Part shown: one piece after another, positions 25,777 through 38,845 of the stretch | Position numbering within the stretch: position 1 is the stretch's first letter | How the letters are laid out: the number at the start of each line of letters is the position of its first letter | From: Flaccisagitta enflata | Taxonomy: Eukaryota; Chaetognatha; Sagittoidea; Aphragmophora | Direction of reading: 5' to 3' | DNA length: 64,000 nt | Assembly (NCBI GenBank): GCA_965153355.1 | Contig: OZ231126.1 | Location: 110,298,001 to 110,362,000 of the forward strand | Made by a program: the position numbers and the translations under genes | The notes under the pieces: model-generated | Told to the model about the DNA's origin: nothing | Seen by the model: only the letters and a program-made list of their open reading frames with translations | Databases searched by the model: none

Positions 25777-26614
25777 ATGAAAGTTGAAACAACATTGCCC
25801 TTACAAAAGGAGGCCAGAATTCTCCAATTTACAAAGGATGAAAGCCTTGCAAGCTTTCAATGGTGTTTACTACGGATTGCTCACAACTATCTTTTAACAA
25901 TGACAAAAAGAAGCTTACCTGACAAAACTATCACCTTGACTGCATACCTCATTAGCATAGGGTCGGACAGTCCTATACCATAAAGTATACACAAAATGTC
26001 TAACAAAAGTAACAATCAAAAATTACTAATGTACTGGTGGAAGTACTGACACTAGCAATATTGATTAGAAAACCATACCCTTAGTGGCAAGAATTGAGGT
26101 ACAACCAGTTGGGACCGCCGGCATTCTATACCAAGGTACTGATACTTATGAAAGTTGAAACAACATTGCCCTTACAAGAGGAGGCCAGAATTCTCCAATT
26201 TACAAAGGATGAAAGCCTTGCAAGCTTTCAATGGTGTTTACTCCGGATTGCTCACAACTATCCTTTAACAATGACAAAAAGAAGCTTACCTGACAAAACT
26301 ATCACCTTGACTGCATACCTCATTAGCATAGGGTCGGACAGTCCTATACCATAAAGTATACACAAAATGTCTAACAAAAGTAACAATCAAAAATTACTTA
26401 TGTACTGGTGGAAGTACTGACACTAGCAATATTGATTAGAAAACCATACCCTTAGAGGCAAGAATCGAGGTACAACCAGTTGGGACCGCCGGCATTCTAT
26501 ACCAAGGTACTGACACTTATGAAAGTTTAAACAACATTGCCCTTACAAAAGGAGGCCAGAATTCTCCAATTTACAAAGGATGAAAGTCTTGCAAGCTTTC
26601 AATGGTGTTTACTC
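25777..26614 (+). repeat. Insert of 2.25 copies of a 371-bp tandem unit
   Basis: Non-satellite sequence replacing part of a monomer. ATGAAAGTTGAAACAAC recurs at 25777, 26148 and 26519 (as ATGAAAGTTTAAAC), giving a 371-bp period. Copies 1 and 2 keep the same open frame: 25777-25983, 68 codons, and 26094-26354, 86 codons with an upstream Met. They share LPLQ-EARILQFTKDESLASF and end SDSPIP. Copy 3 has a stop early (GTTTAA) and is cut at about 26614. No family recognised. Frame conservation over only two copies may simply reflect recent duplication. Confidence 0.85.
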
Positions 26615-29360
26615 AACGTATCAACAACGGGCCTGTTATCGAGACAGGCATGAACAGCATAGGCACCCATTTCCTTTATCAATGACGGGCTTTTTATCGT
26701 GACAGGCATGAACAGCGTAGGCACCCATTTCCTTTTCATGGGATGAGATCAAGACTATTACTCTCAAATAACGCTTGACTTTTGCGGTGAAAGATTCCAC
26801 TTTAACCGTCATCAGTTATCATTGTGGTTAAAACTATAAGAGGATGAATCGTTGCTTTTTCGCAGATAGATTTCTTCAGACTGAGATATAACGGATGGGA
26901 AAGTGTGTAAGATAGGTTACATGCTCATATTGAGAAACAAAGACTTGCAGAGACTGAGATATATATACTTGACCCAATGACAGCTCAACTCACCCATGAA
27001 ACAAGATTGACCAGCATAGCCCTGTCCACTACCTCATTCCCTATCATTTGGTGTGCTGGGCACTTGCCAGCTCAAAACAACGATGGTCATATGTTTTAAC
27101 CAAAAGCTTCTCTTATGTATCAACAACGGGCCTGTTATCGAGACAGGCATGAACAGCGTAGGCACCCATTTCCCTTATCAATGACGGGCTTTTTATCAGA
27201 CAGGCATAACAGCGGTGAGGCACCCATTTCCTTTTCATGGGATGACAACGAGTATTACTCTCAAATAACGCTTTGACTTTTGCGGTGAAAGATTCCACTT
27301 TAACCGTCATCAGTTATCATTGTGGTTAAAACTATACGAGGATGAATCGTTGCTTTTTCGCAGATAGATACGGGATGGGAAAGTGTGTATGATAGGTTAC
27401 ATGCTCATATTGAGAAACAAAGACTTGCAGAGACTGAGATATATATAATTGACCCAATGACAGCTCAACTCACCCATGAAACATGATTGACGAGCATAGC
27501 CCTGTCCACTACCTCACTCTATTATTTGCAAAGGCATGCCTGCTCAAAACAACTATGGTCATATGTTTTACCAAAGCGCTCTTCTTATGTATCAACAACG
27601 GGCCTGTTGTTGTGACAGGCATTTCTCTTTTGTATCAACGATGGGCTTTTTATTTTGACAGGCATGAACAGCGTAGGTACCCATTTTCTTTTCATGGGAT
27701 GAGTCCACTGTTTCAAAGATACACATTGGTACAGGTACAGAGTCACATCTCCAGCGATCATCTTTTGATTCTGTCCATTTTCTTGAGTTCTATTTCTTCT
27801 TTTCCGCTAGATAGATACGGGATGGGAAAATGTGTAAGATAGGTTACATGCTCATATTGAGAAACAAAGACTTGCAGAGACTGAGATATATTACTTGACC
27901 TGGCCATGCTCAACTCACCCATGAAACAAGATTGACACAAAGCCCTGTCCACTACCTCATCTCCTATCATTTAAAAGGCACTGCCAGCCCAAAGCAAATG
28001 GTCATATGTTTCAACCAAAAGCTTCTCTTGTGTATCAGCAACGGGCCTGTTATCGAGACAGGCATGAACAGCACAGGCACCCATTTCCTTTATCAATGAC
28101 GGGCTTTTTATCATGACAGGCATGAACAGCGTAGGCACCCATTTCCTTTTCATGGGATGAGATCAAGACTATTACTCTCAAATAACGCTTGACTTTTGGC
28201 GGCAGAAAGATTCCACTTTAACCGTCATCAGTTATCATTGTGGTTAAAACTATAAGAGGATGAATCGTTGCTTTTTCGCTGATAGATACGGGATGGGAAA
28301 GTGTGTATGATAGGTTACATGCTCATATTGAGAAACAAAGACTTGCAGAGACTGAGATATATATACTTGACCCAATGACAGCTCAACTCACCCATGAAAC
28401 ATGATTGACAAGCATAGCCCTGTCCACTACCTCATTCCCGATTATTTGGTGTGCTGGGCACTTGCCTGCTCAAAACAACGATGGTCATATGTTTTACCAA
28501 AAGCTCTTCTTATGTATCAACGACGGGCCTATTATCGTGACAGGCATTTCTCTTTTGTATCAACAACGAGCTTTTTATTGTGACAGGCATGAACCGCGTA
28601 GGTACCCATTTCCTTTTCATGGGATAGGTTACATGCTCATATTGAGAAACAAATACTTGCAGAGACTGAGATATATATACTTGACCCAATGACAGCTCAA
28701 CTCACCCATGAAACATGATTGACGAGCATAGCCCTGTCCACTACCTCATTCCCTATTATTTGGTGTGCTGGGCACTTGCCTGCTCAAAACAACAATGGTC
28801 ATATGTTTTACCAAAAGCTCTTCTTATGTATCAAGGACGGGCCTGTTATTTTGACAGGCATTTCTCTTTTGTATCAACGATGGGCTTTTTATTGTGACAG
28901 GCATGAACAGCGTAGGTACCCATTTCCTTTTCATGGGATGAGATCAAGACTATTACTCTCAAATAACGCTTGACTTTTGCGGTGAAAGATTCCACTTTAA
29001 CCGTCATCAGTTATCATTGTGGTTAAAACTATAAGAGGATGAATCATTGCTTTTTTTTCGCAGATAGATACGGGATAGGAAAGTGTGTATGATAGGTTAC
29101 ATGCTCATATTGAGAAACAAAGACTTGCAGAGAATGAGATATATATACTTGACCCAATGACAGCTCAACTCACCCATGAAACATGATTGACGAAAATAGC
29201 CCTGTCCACTACCTCATTCCCTGTTATTTGGTGTGCTGGGCACTTGCCTGCTCAAAACAACGATGGTCATATGTTTTACCAAAAGCTCTTCTTATGTATC
29301 AACGACAGGCCTGTTATCGTGATACATTTCTTTTGTATCAACGGCTGGGCTTTATTGTGA

Positions 29361-32300
29361 TTTCTCAATATGAGCATGTAACCTAACTTTCACACTTTCC
29401 CATCCCTTATATATCTGCGAAAAAGAAGAAATAGAACTCAAGAAAATGGACAGAATCAAAAGATGATCGCTGGAGATGTGACTCTGTACCTCTACCAATG
29501 TGTATCTTTGAAACAGTGGACTCATCTTATGAAAAGGAAATGGGTACCTACGCTGTTAATGCCTGTCACGATAAAAAGCCCGTCGTTGATACAAAAGAGA
29601 AATGCCTGTCACGATAACAGGCCCGTCGTTGATGCATAAGAAGAACTTTTGGTAAAATATATGACCATCGTTGTTTTGAGCAGGCAAGTGCCCAGCACAC
29701 CAAATAATAGGGAATGAGGTAGTGGACAGGGCTATGCTAGTTAATCATGTTTCATGGGTGAGTTGAGCTGTCATTGGGTCAAGTATATATATCTCAGTCT
29801 CTGCAAGTCTTTGTTTCTCAATATGAGCATGTAACCTATCATACACACTTTCCCATCCTGTATCTATCCGCGAAAAAGCAACGATTCATCCTCTTATAGG
29901 TTTAACCACAATGATAACTGATGACGGTTAAAGTGGAATCTTTCACCGAAAAAGTCAAGCATTATTTGAGAGTTATTGTCTTGATCTCATCCCATGAAAA
30001 AGAAATGGGTGCCTACGCTGTTCATGACTGTCTCGATAACAGGCCCGTTGTTGATACATAAGAGAAGCTTTTGGTTAAAACATATGACCATCGTTGTTTT
30101 GAGCTGGCAAGTGCCCAGCACACCAAATGATAGGGAATGAGGTAGTGGACAGGGCTATGCTCGTCAATCATGTTTCATGGGTGAGTTGAGCTATCATTGG
30201 GTCAAGTATATATATCTCAGTCTCTGCAAGTCTTTGTTTCTCAATATGAGCATGTAACCTATCTTACACACTTTCCCATCCCGTATCTATCTGCGAAAAA
30301 GAAGAAATAGAACTCAAGAAAATGGACAGAATCAAAAGATTATCGCTGGAGATGTGACTCTGTACCTGAACCAATGTGTACCTTTGAAACAGTGGACTCA
30401 TCCCATGAAAAGGAAATGGGTACCTACGATGTTCATGCCTGTCACGATAAAAAGCCCAATGGATTTGTCAATAGACGCTTGTATGACATAGGGTACAATA
30501 ACAAGGCCCACGTTGAAATACTGATAAGAAGTCAGTCTGGTAAAACATATGACCATCGTTGTTTTGAGCAGGCAAGTTTCCAGCACACCAAATAATAGGG
30601 AATGAGGTAGTGGACAGGGCTATGCTCTTCAATCATGTTTCATGGGTGAGTTGAGCTGTCATTGGGTCAAGTATATATATCTCAGTCTCTGCAAGTCTTT
30701 GTTTCTCAATATGAGCATGTAACCTATCATACACACTTTCCCATCCCGCATCTATCTGCGAAAAAGCAACGATTCATCCTCTTATAGTTTTAACCACAAT
30801 GATAACTGATGACGGTTAAAGTGGAATCTTTCACCGCAAAAGTCAAGCGTTATTTGAGAGTAATAGTTTTGATCTCATCCCATGAAAAGGAAATGGGTGC
30901 CTACGCTGTTCATGCCTGTTTCGATAACAGGCCCGTTGTTGATACATAAGAGAAGCTTTTGGTTAAAACACATGACCATCGTTGTTTTGAGCAGACAAGT
31001 GCCCAGCACACCAAATAATAGGGAATGAGGTATTGGACAGGGCTATGCTTGTCAATCATGTTTCATGGGTGAGTTGAGCTGTCATTGGGTCAAGTATGTA
31101 TATCTCAGTCTCTGCAAGTCTTTGTTTCTCAATATGAGCATGTAACCTATCTTACACACTTTCCCATCCCGTATCTATCTGCGAAAAAAAATAAATAGAA
31201 CTCAAGAAAATGGACAGAATCAAAAGATGATCGCTGGAGATGTGACTCTGTACATGTACCAATGTGTATCTTTGAAACAGTGGACTCATCCCATGAAAAG
31301 GAAATGGGTACCTACGCTGTTCATGCCTGTCACGATAAAAAGCCCGTCGTTGATACAAAAGAGAAATGCCTGTCACAATAAGAGGCCCGTCGTTGATACA
31401 TAAGAAGAGCTTTTGGTAAAACATATGACCATCGTGGTTTTGAGCAGGCAAGTGCCCAGCACACCAAATAATAGGGAATGAGGTAGTGGACAGGGCTATG
31501 CTCGTCAATCATGTTTCATGGGTGAGTTGAGCTGTCATTGGGTCAAGTATATATATCTCAGTCTCTGCAAGTCTTTCTTTCTAAATATGAGCATGTAACC
31601 TATCTTACACACTTTCCCATCCCGTATCTATTTGCGAAAAAGCAACGATTCATCCTCTTATAGTTTTAACCACATTGATAACTGATGACGAGGCAAGAAG
31701 TGGAATCTTTCACCGCAAAAGTCAAGCGTTATTTGAGGGTAGGGTCTTGATCTCATCCTATGAAAGAAACAAAGCCTACACTGTCATGCCTGTCACGATA
31801 AAAAGCCCATCATTGATAAAGGAAATGGGTGCCTACGCTGTTCATGCTCGTCTCGAGCACAGGCCCGTTGTTGATACATAAGAGAAGCTGGCTTTTGGTT
31901 AAAACATATGATATCGTTGTTTTGAGCTGGCAAGTGCCCAGCACACCAAATGATAGGGAATGAGGTAGTGGACAGGGCTATGCTCGTCAATCTTGTTTCA
32001 TGGGTGAGTTGAGCTGTCATTGGGTCAAGTATATATATCTCAGTCTCTGCAAGTCTTTGTTTCTCAATATGAGCATGTAACCTATCTTACACACTTTCCC
32101 ATCCTATATCTATCTGCGAAAAAGAAAATTGACAGAATCAAAAGATGATCACTGGTGATATGACTCTGTAGCTGTACCAATGTGTATCTTTGAAACAGTG
32201 GACTCATCCCATGAAAAGGAAATGGGTGCCTACGCTGTTCATACCTGTCACGATAAAAAGCCCGTCATTGATAAAGGAAATGGGTGCCTACGCTGTTCAT

Positions 32301-34495
32301 GCCTGTCTCGATAACAGGCCCATTGTTGATATATAAGAGAAGCTTTTGTTTAAAACATATGACCATCATTGTTTTGAGCTGGCAAGTGCCCAGCACACCA
32401 AATAATAGGGAATGAGGTAGTGGACAGGGCTATGCTCGTCAATCATGTTTCATGGGTGAGTTGAGCTGTCATTGGGTCAAGTATATATATCTCAGTCTCT
32501 GCAAGTCTTTGTTTCTGAATATGAGCATGTTACCTATCTTACACACTTTCCCATCCCGTATCTATCTGCGAAAAAGCAACGATTCATCCTCTTATAGTTT
32601 TAACCACAATGATAACTGATGACGGTTAAAGTGGAATCTTTCACTGCAAAAGTCAAGCGTTATTTGAGAGTAATAGTCTTGATCTCATCCCATGAAAAGG
32701 AAATGGGTGCCTACGCTGTTCATGCCTGTCACGATAAAGCCCACATTGATAAAGGAATGGGTGCCTACGCTGTTCATGCCTGTCTTTATAACAGGCCCGT
32801 TGTTGATACATAAGAGAAGCTTTTGGTTAAAACATATGACCATCGTTGTTTTGAGCTGGCAAGTGCCCAGCACACCAAATGATAGGGAATGAGGTAGTGG
32901 ACAGGGCTATGCTCGTCAATCTTGTTTCATGGGTGAGTTGAGCTGTCATTGGGTCAAGTATATATATCTCAGTGTCTGCAAGTCTTTGTTTCTCAATATG
33001 AGCATGTAACCTATCTTACACACTTTCCCATCCCGTATCTATCTGCGAAAAAGAAGATATAGAACTCAAGAAAATGGACAGAATCAAAAGATGATTGCTG
33101 GAGATGTGACTCTGTACCTGTACCAATGTGTATCTTTGAAACAGTGGACTCATCCCATGAAAAGGAAATGGGTACCTACGCTGTTCATGCCTGTCACGAT
33201 AAAAAGCCCGTCGTTGATACAAAAGAGAAATGCCTGTCACGATAACAGGCCCGTCGTTGATACATAAGAAGAGCTTTTGGTAAAACATATGACCATCATT
33301 GTTTTGAGCAGGCAAGTGCCCAGCACACCAAATAATAGGGAATGAGGTAGTGGACAGGGCTATGCTTGTCAATCATGTTTCATGGGTGAGTTGAGCTGTC
33401 ATTGGGTCAAGTATATATATCTCAGTCTCTGCAAGTCTTTGTTTCTCAATATGAGCATGTAACCTATCATACACACTTTCCCATCCCGTATCTATCTGCG
33501 AAAAAGCAACGATTCATCCTCTTATAGTTTTAACCACAATGATAACTGATGACAGTTAAAGTGGAATCTTTCACCGCAAAAGTCAAGCGTTATTTGAGAG
33601 TAATAGTCTTGATCTCATCCCATGAAAAGGAAATGGGTGCCTACGCTGTTCATGCCTGTCACGATATCAGGCCCGTTGTTGATACATAAGAGAAGCTTTT
33701 GGTTAAAACATATGACCATCGTTGTTTTGAGCAGGCAAGTGCCCAGCACACCAAATAATAGGGAATGAGGTAGTGGACAGGGCTATGCTCGTCAATCATG
33801 TTTCATGGGTGAGTTGAGCTGTCATTGGGTCAAGTATATATATCTCAGTCTCTGCAAGTCTTTGTTTCTCAATATGAGCATGTAACCTATCTTACACACT
33901 TTCCCATCCCGTATCTATCTGCGAAAAAGAAGAAATAGAACTCAAGAAAATGGACAGAATCAAAAGATGATCGCTGGAGATGTGACTCTGTACCTGTACC
34001 AATGTGTATCTTTGAAACAGTGGACTCATCCCATGAAAAGGAAATGGGTACCTACGCTGTTCATGCCTGTCACGATAAAAAGCCCGTCGTTGATACAAAA
34101 GAGAAATGCCTGTCACAATAAGAGGCCCGTCGTTGATACATAAGAAGAGCTTTTGGTAAAACATATGACCATCGTTGTTTTGAGCAGGCAAGTGCCCAGC
34201 ACACCAAATAATAGGGAATGAGGTAGTGGACAGGGCTATGCTCTTCAATCATGTTTCATGGGTGAGTTGAGCTGTCATTGGGTCAAGTATATATATCTCA
34301 GTCTCTGCAAGTCTTTGTTTCTCAATATGAGCATGTAACCTATCTTACACACTTTCCCATCCCGTATCTATCTGCGAAAAAGCAATGATTCATCCTCTTA
34401 TAGTTTTAACCACAATCATAACTGATGACGGTTAAAGTGGAATCTTTCACCGCAAAAGTCAAGCATTATTTGAGAGTAATAGTCTTGATCTCATC
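29361..34495 (-). repeat. Dimeric 934-bp satellite array, minus orientation
   Basis: From 29361 (TTTCTCAATATGAGCATG) the same A/B dimer runs on the opposite strand. The 118-codon B frame is at 31152-31508, 33016-33372 and 33892-34248, all minus. The array stops inside a monomer A at about 34495 (GTCTTGATCTCATC, then unrelated ATATCACAG). A stretch at 30458-30538 is not satellite. Confidence 0.93.
30458..30538 (+). other. 81-bp non-satellite segment within a monomer
   Basis: Replaces about 75 bases of monomer B between AAAAAGCCC and TAAAACATATGACC. The replacement keeps one plus-strand frame open across the junctions (30374-30595, 73 codons), with NGFVNRRLYDIGYNNKAHVE specified by the foreign segment. 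Origin unknown. It is either an old insertion or a remnant of the sequence from which the satellite was built. Confidence 0.5.
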
Positions 34496-34639
34496 ATATC
34501 ACAGTGTCTTATGTATGTCACCCCTAAGCAATTTGGCAAAAGTCACAAATATCACAATTTTTTGCCTTAAACCAATCATATGTATTGCATAGAAGTCAAA
34601 AAAAGTTATAGAGCACATTCGGTAAAGAATTGACGACGC
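34496..34639. other. No gene recognised
   Basis: Short A+T-rich junction between the satellite edge and the GCCGTAAAA tandem repeat. Confidence 0.5.
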
Positions 34640-35252
34640 AGTGCCGTAAAATGCCGTAAAATTCCGTAATAATGGCATTTTTGCCAGTTTTTCAGGTTAA
34701 TGATGTTAAAAATAAGTTGTTATGGTTGGGAAACAGTCATACAGAAACTGTGTGGCTCAGAGATATACTCATACCAAAGATCAAGTGAAACCGTCATCAT
34801 TCAGCGTCATTTTTGCCGTAAAATGCCGTAAAAATGGCTATTTTCACACTTTTCAGTCCATATTGTTTTAAATGCATAATAGGTGGCAAGGGTCAAATAC
34901 TAATGGTTGCTCTGGAACATACTCTTGCCAAAAATTGAGTGGAGCCGTCATCATTCAGTGTCATTTTTGCCGTAAAATGCCGTAGAAATGGCTATTTTCA
35001 CACTTTTTTAAATCGTAAATGTTTTAAAACAGCTGTAATGGGTGGCAAAGGGTCAAAAACTAATGTTTTGGCTCTGGAACATACTCTTGCCAAAAATTGA
35101 GTAGAGCCGTCATGCTCATTCAGTGTCATTTTTGCCGTAAGGCTGTAAAAATGGCTATTTTCACACTTTTTAAGTCGTAAATATTTAAAACAGCTCTAAA
35201 AAGGTAATGAGTCAAACCCACAATAGATTGAAGCTCTGGAACAAATTCTTAC
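34640..35252. repeat. Tandem repeat with GCCGTAAAATGCCGTAAAAATGG core
   Basis: About four units with period 154-165 bp (CATTTTTGCCGTAAAATGCC begins at 34808 and 34962; CATTTTTGCCGTAAGG at 35127). Each unit also has CCGTCATCATTCAG and CTCTGGAACATACTC. It is cut by the assembly gap. Related tandem units lie at 58040-58770. Confidence 0.85.
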
Positions 35253-35262
35253 NNNNNNNNNN
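35253..35262. other. Assembly gap (10 N)
   Basis: Ten N at the junction of two different tandem repeats. The true distance between them is unknown. Confidence 0.99.
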
Positions 35263-37195
35263 CAGGCACCCAGCAGACACCTACTACTAAGTTGGGGATG
35301 GGTCCAGCAGACACCCAGCAGACACTGGTCTACCAATGTGGGGATTGGCCCAGCAGACACCCAGCAGACACCTACTACCTAGTCTGGGATGGTCCAGCAG
35401 TGACAATCATTACAGACACCTTCTACTAATGTGGGGATTGGTTCAGCAGACACCCAGCAGACACCTTCTACTAATATGCGGATGGGTTAAATAGACATCC
35501 AGCAGACATCTTCTACTAATGTGGGGATTGGTCCAGCAGACATCAAGCAGACACCTACTACTAACTTTGTACTAGTTCCAGCAGACACTTAGCAGGCACC
35601 TACTACTAATGTGGGGATGTAACCAGCAGACACCCAGCAGACACCTTCTACATATGTGGGGATGGGTTCCGCAGACACACATCAGACACCTTCTACTAAT
35701 GTGGGGATTAGTCTAGCAGACACCCAGCAGACACCTTACTGCTGGAGATTGGACCAGCAGACACCCAGCAGACACCTACTACTGAGTTGGGGATGGGTCC
35801 AGCAGACACCACAGCAGACACAGCTCCAAATGAGGATTGGTCCAGCAGACACCCAGTAGACACCTGGTCATCTAAGTTAGGATGGTCCAGCAGACACCTG
35901 ACAGACACCTTCTACTAATGTGGGGATTGGTTCAGCAGACACCTAGCAGGCACCTTCTACTAAGTTGAGGATGGACTCTGCAGACACACATCAGACACTT
36001 CTAAGTTGGGGATTGGTCCAGCAGACACCCAGCAGACACCTAATATTAATCTGTATAATGCTCTAGAATATACCTAGTAGACACCTTATACTTAACTGTG
36101 GAATGTCTCTATAATTGTCCAGCAGACACCTTCTACTTAGTTGGGGATAAGTCCAGCAGACACCCAGCAGACACCTAATACTTAACTTGTAACAACTCTA
36201 TAAAAGTCTAGCGGACACCTAATACTTAACTTTGTACTGATGCTAAATATGTCTAGAAGGCACCTTCTGCTAATGTGGGGATGTGTCCAGCAGACATCCA
36301 GCAGCCACCTTCTACAAAGTTGGGGATGGGTCTAGCAGACACCTAGCAGACACCTAATACTTAACTGGTAACAACTCTATAAATGTCAAGCAGACACCTA
36401 TTATTAAGTTGGGGATGGTTCCAGCAGACACCCAGCAGACACTTTCTACTAATGTGGGGATTGGTCCAGCAGACACCCAGCAGTGACCTTCTATAAATGT
36501 GGGGATTGTTTCAGCAGACACCCAGCAGAGACCTTCTATAAACAAAAGATAATAGGCACATCAGATACCTTCATTACTAATGTGGGATTGGTCCAGCAGA
36601 CACCCAGCAGACACCTGCAATACTTAACTTGTAACGACTCTATAAATGTCAAACAGACACCTACTACTAAGTTGGGGATGGGTCCAGCAGACACCCAGCA
36701 GACACTTACTACTAAGTTGGGGATGTGTCCAGCAGACACCAGCAGACACTTACTGTTGGGGATGGGAATTGTTAAAGGCAAACACAGCAGACACCTACTA
36801 CAGCAATGGTCCAGCAGACACCCAGGAGACACCTTCATTAATGAGGGGATTGGGCACAGCAGACACTCCAGCAGACACTCACTACTTGCTAGGATGGTCC
36901 CAGCAGACAACGTAGCAGAAAAACCTACTAATGAGGGGCATTGTCCAGCAGACACCCAGCAGACACCTACTACTAAGTAGGGGATTAGTTGTTAAGACAC
37001 CCAGCAGACACCTACTACTAATGTGCGGATGGGTTAAACAGGCACACATCAGACACCTTCTACTAATGTGGGGATTGGTCCAGCAGACACCTAATACTTA
37101 AACTTTGTACTCAGACTTCCCGATTTTGTCTAGCAGGCACCCTTCTACTTCCTTATTGTGGGGATTTTCCAGCAGACACCCAGCTGACATCCACT
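35263..37195 (-). repeat. 45-bp minisatellite, degenerate block
   Basis: Units of the type GGTCCAGCAGACACCCAGCAGACACC plus a linker CTACTACTAAGTTGGGGAT, in the orientation opposite to all later blocks. It is more diverged than later blocks, with many indels and linker variants (CTTCTACTAATGTGGGGAT, CTAATACTTAACTTTGTAC). The period is 45 or a derivative. Open frames with Ala-Asp-Thr-Gln-Gln-Thr-Pro repeats arise because 45 is a multiple of three. Confidence 0.93.
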
Positions 37196-37208
37196 ACTAA
37201 GTTAGATT

Positions 37209-37231
37209 GGTGCTCTCTCTTCTACTCTCTC

Positions 37232-37275
<44 letters not shown>

Positions 37276-37297
37276 TCTCTCTCACTCCCTCTCTCTC
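37209..37297. repeat. (CT)n microsatellite
   Basis: About 90 bases of CT with occasional A or G, just after the minisatellite block. Confidence 0.95.
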
Positions 37298-37361
37298 AAT
37301 CTTGATCTAATAAGCAGGTAACTGATCTAATAAGCAGGACTGTGATAGTAAAAGTTGCTTA

Positions 37362-37673
37362 CTGTATTTCTTGCATTTATCGCCCCCCCTCTAATTATTG
37401 CCTCCCCCTTTTTTGTCATGAAAAAACTAGCTAATGATAAGAGTGATTTTTCAAATAAATCATTTGTTGGAAATAAATATTTTTGGAAAAAACCATAAGA
37501 GAATAAGATGCAATACAACAAAATATTCTCTTTTTAAGTGATTTACTGATTTGAATGACAAGAAAAATTGTCAAAAAGTGTGAATTTCATTAATTATTAA
37601 TTAGACATAAGTGAATAGGGGGCGCTAAGTGCAGGTTTGAAATAACAATGTTCTATTTTAACAAGAAATACGG
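37362..37673. mobile_element. 312-bp MITE with CYGTATTTCTTG ends and TA duplication
   Basis: Starts CTGTATTTCTTGCATTTATCG and ends with the inverse CAAGAAATACGG. It is flanked by TA (37360-37361 and 37674-37675). Inside each end is a C-run (CGCCCCCCCTC) and its inverse (GGGGGCGC). No protein. Confidence 0.75.
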
Positions 37674-37784
37674 TATGTATGATGTTCCTCCCCTTTATTC
37701 ATCCTTAAAGGTCTCTTAAACTCTGAACCCTACAGGCCTGTCCACATTGCCAACAACTATTATTAGGTATTATTAGGTATTAGG

Positions 37785-38105
37785 TGTCTGCTGGGTGTCT
37801 GCTGGACCAATCCCCTCATTAGTAGACGGTGTCTGCTGGGTGTCTGCTGGACCCATCCCCAACTTAGTAGTAGGTGTCTGCTGGGTGTCTGCTGGACCAA
37901 TCCCCTCATTAGTAAACGGTGTCTGCTGGGTGTCTGCTGGACCCATCCCCAACTTAGTAGTAGGTGTCTGCTGGGTGCCTGCTGGACCTATCCCCAACTT
38001 AGTAGAAGGTGTCCCCTGGGTGTCTGCTAGACCAATCCCCACATTAGTAGAAGGTGTCTGCTATGTCTGCTGACCTATCCCCAACTTAGTATTAGGTGTC
38101 TGTTG
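37785..38105 (+). repeat. 45-bp minisatellite, short block
   Basis: Six to seven units GGTGTCTGCTGGGTGTCTGC plus TGGACCMATCCCCAACTTAG and TAGTA linkers, now in the plus orientation. This is the first block after the polarity switch. Confidence 0.95.
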
Positions 38106-38194
38106 ACTTTTAGCAGTTGGCCCCAAGTGGCCATGACCTATGCTTTCACATGCAGAAATTTCTCTCCTCCTCCTATGTCCGTCCTGTACTTCCC

Positions 38195-38720
38195 TCAGCT
38201 TCATGCCCAAATTCTAGTCCCGAGGCCCAAATTCTAATCCCGAGGCCCAAATTCTAGCTGTAAGGCCTATGTTTCACCCCAGAGATCCAAATTCTAGCCT
38301 TGAGGTCCAAATTCTAGAAGGCCTGAGGCCCAAATCTAAGCTAACAGGCCCAAAATCCAGCTCCTGAGGCTCATATCCTGCCTCGAGACTCCAAAATCTC
38401 AGCCGTGAGGCTCAAATCCCAGCCTCGGGGCTCAAACCCAGGCCTCAAAGCTCAAAACCCAGTCATGGGACCTGGGACCAGTCACGAGGCCTCAAATCCC
38501 AGTCAACGAGGCTCAAATCCTAGCCACCAGGCTCAAATCCCAGTCTCCAGGCTCAGATTCCAGCCTCGAGGCCCAAATTCTAGCCCTCAGCCTCAAATCC
38601 CAGCCTTGAAGCTCAAATATCAGCTTGAGGTTCTAATCCCAGCCCCAAGGCTCAAATCCCAGCTGCAAGGCTCATATACCAGCCTCCAGCCCCTGATTCC
38701 AGCTTTGAAGCTCAAATAAA
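38195..38720. repeat. 21-bp minisatellite, CCCAAATTCTAGCC / CTCAAATCCCAGCC
   Basis: About 24 imperfect units. Early copies read GAGGCCCAAATTCTAGCC and later ones GAGGCTCAAATCCCAGCC, the same family as 15575-15850. Flanked by minisatellite blocks on both sides. Confidence 0.9.
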
Positions 38721-38845
38721 AACTACATAGGTCATTTGCCCTTCGCCGCTGCCCTCTAACTACCTCACACCATCACATCACATAGGGGCAACGGTACTGC
38801 TTAACCATTTAACATTTGTAGACTATTTGGAGTTGTTACAAGCCA

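Larger units (their letters stand above)
22268..29360 (+). repeat. Dimeric 934-bp satellite array, plus orientation, second block
   Basis: Continuation of the array at 1-9827 beyond the nested insertions, with the same A and B monomers. The B-monomer 118-codon frame recurs at 23007-23363, 24282-24638 and 25216-25572. It is more rearranged than the first block: an internal 400-bp inversion (23577-23976), the 371-bp tandem insert (25777-26614), and several deletions and partial monomers from 26.6 to 29.4 kb. Confidence 0.93.
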
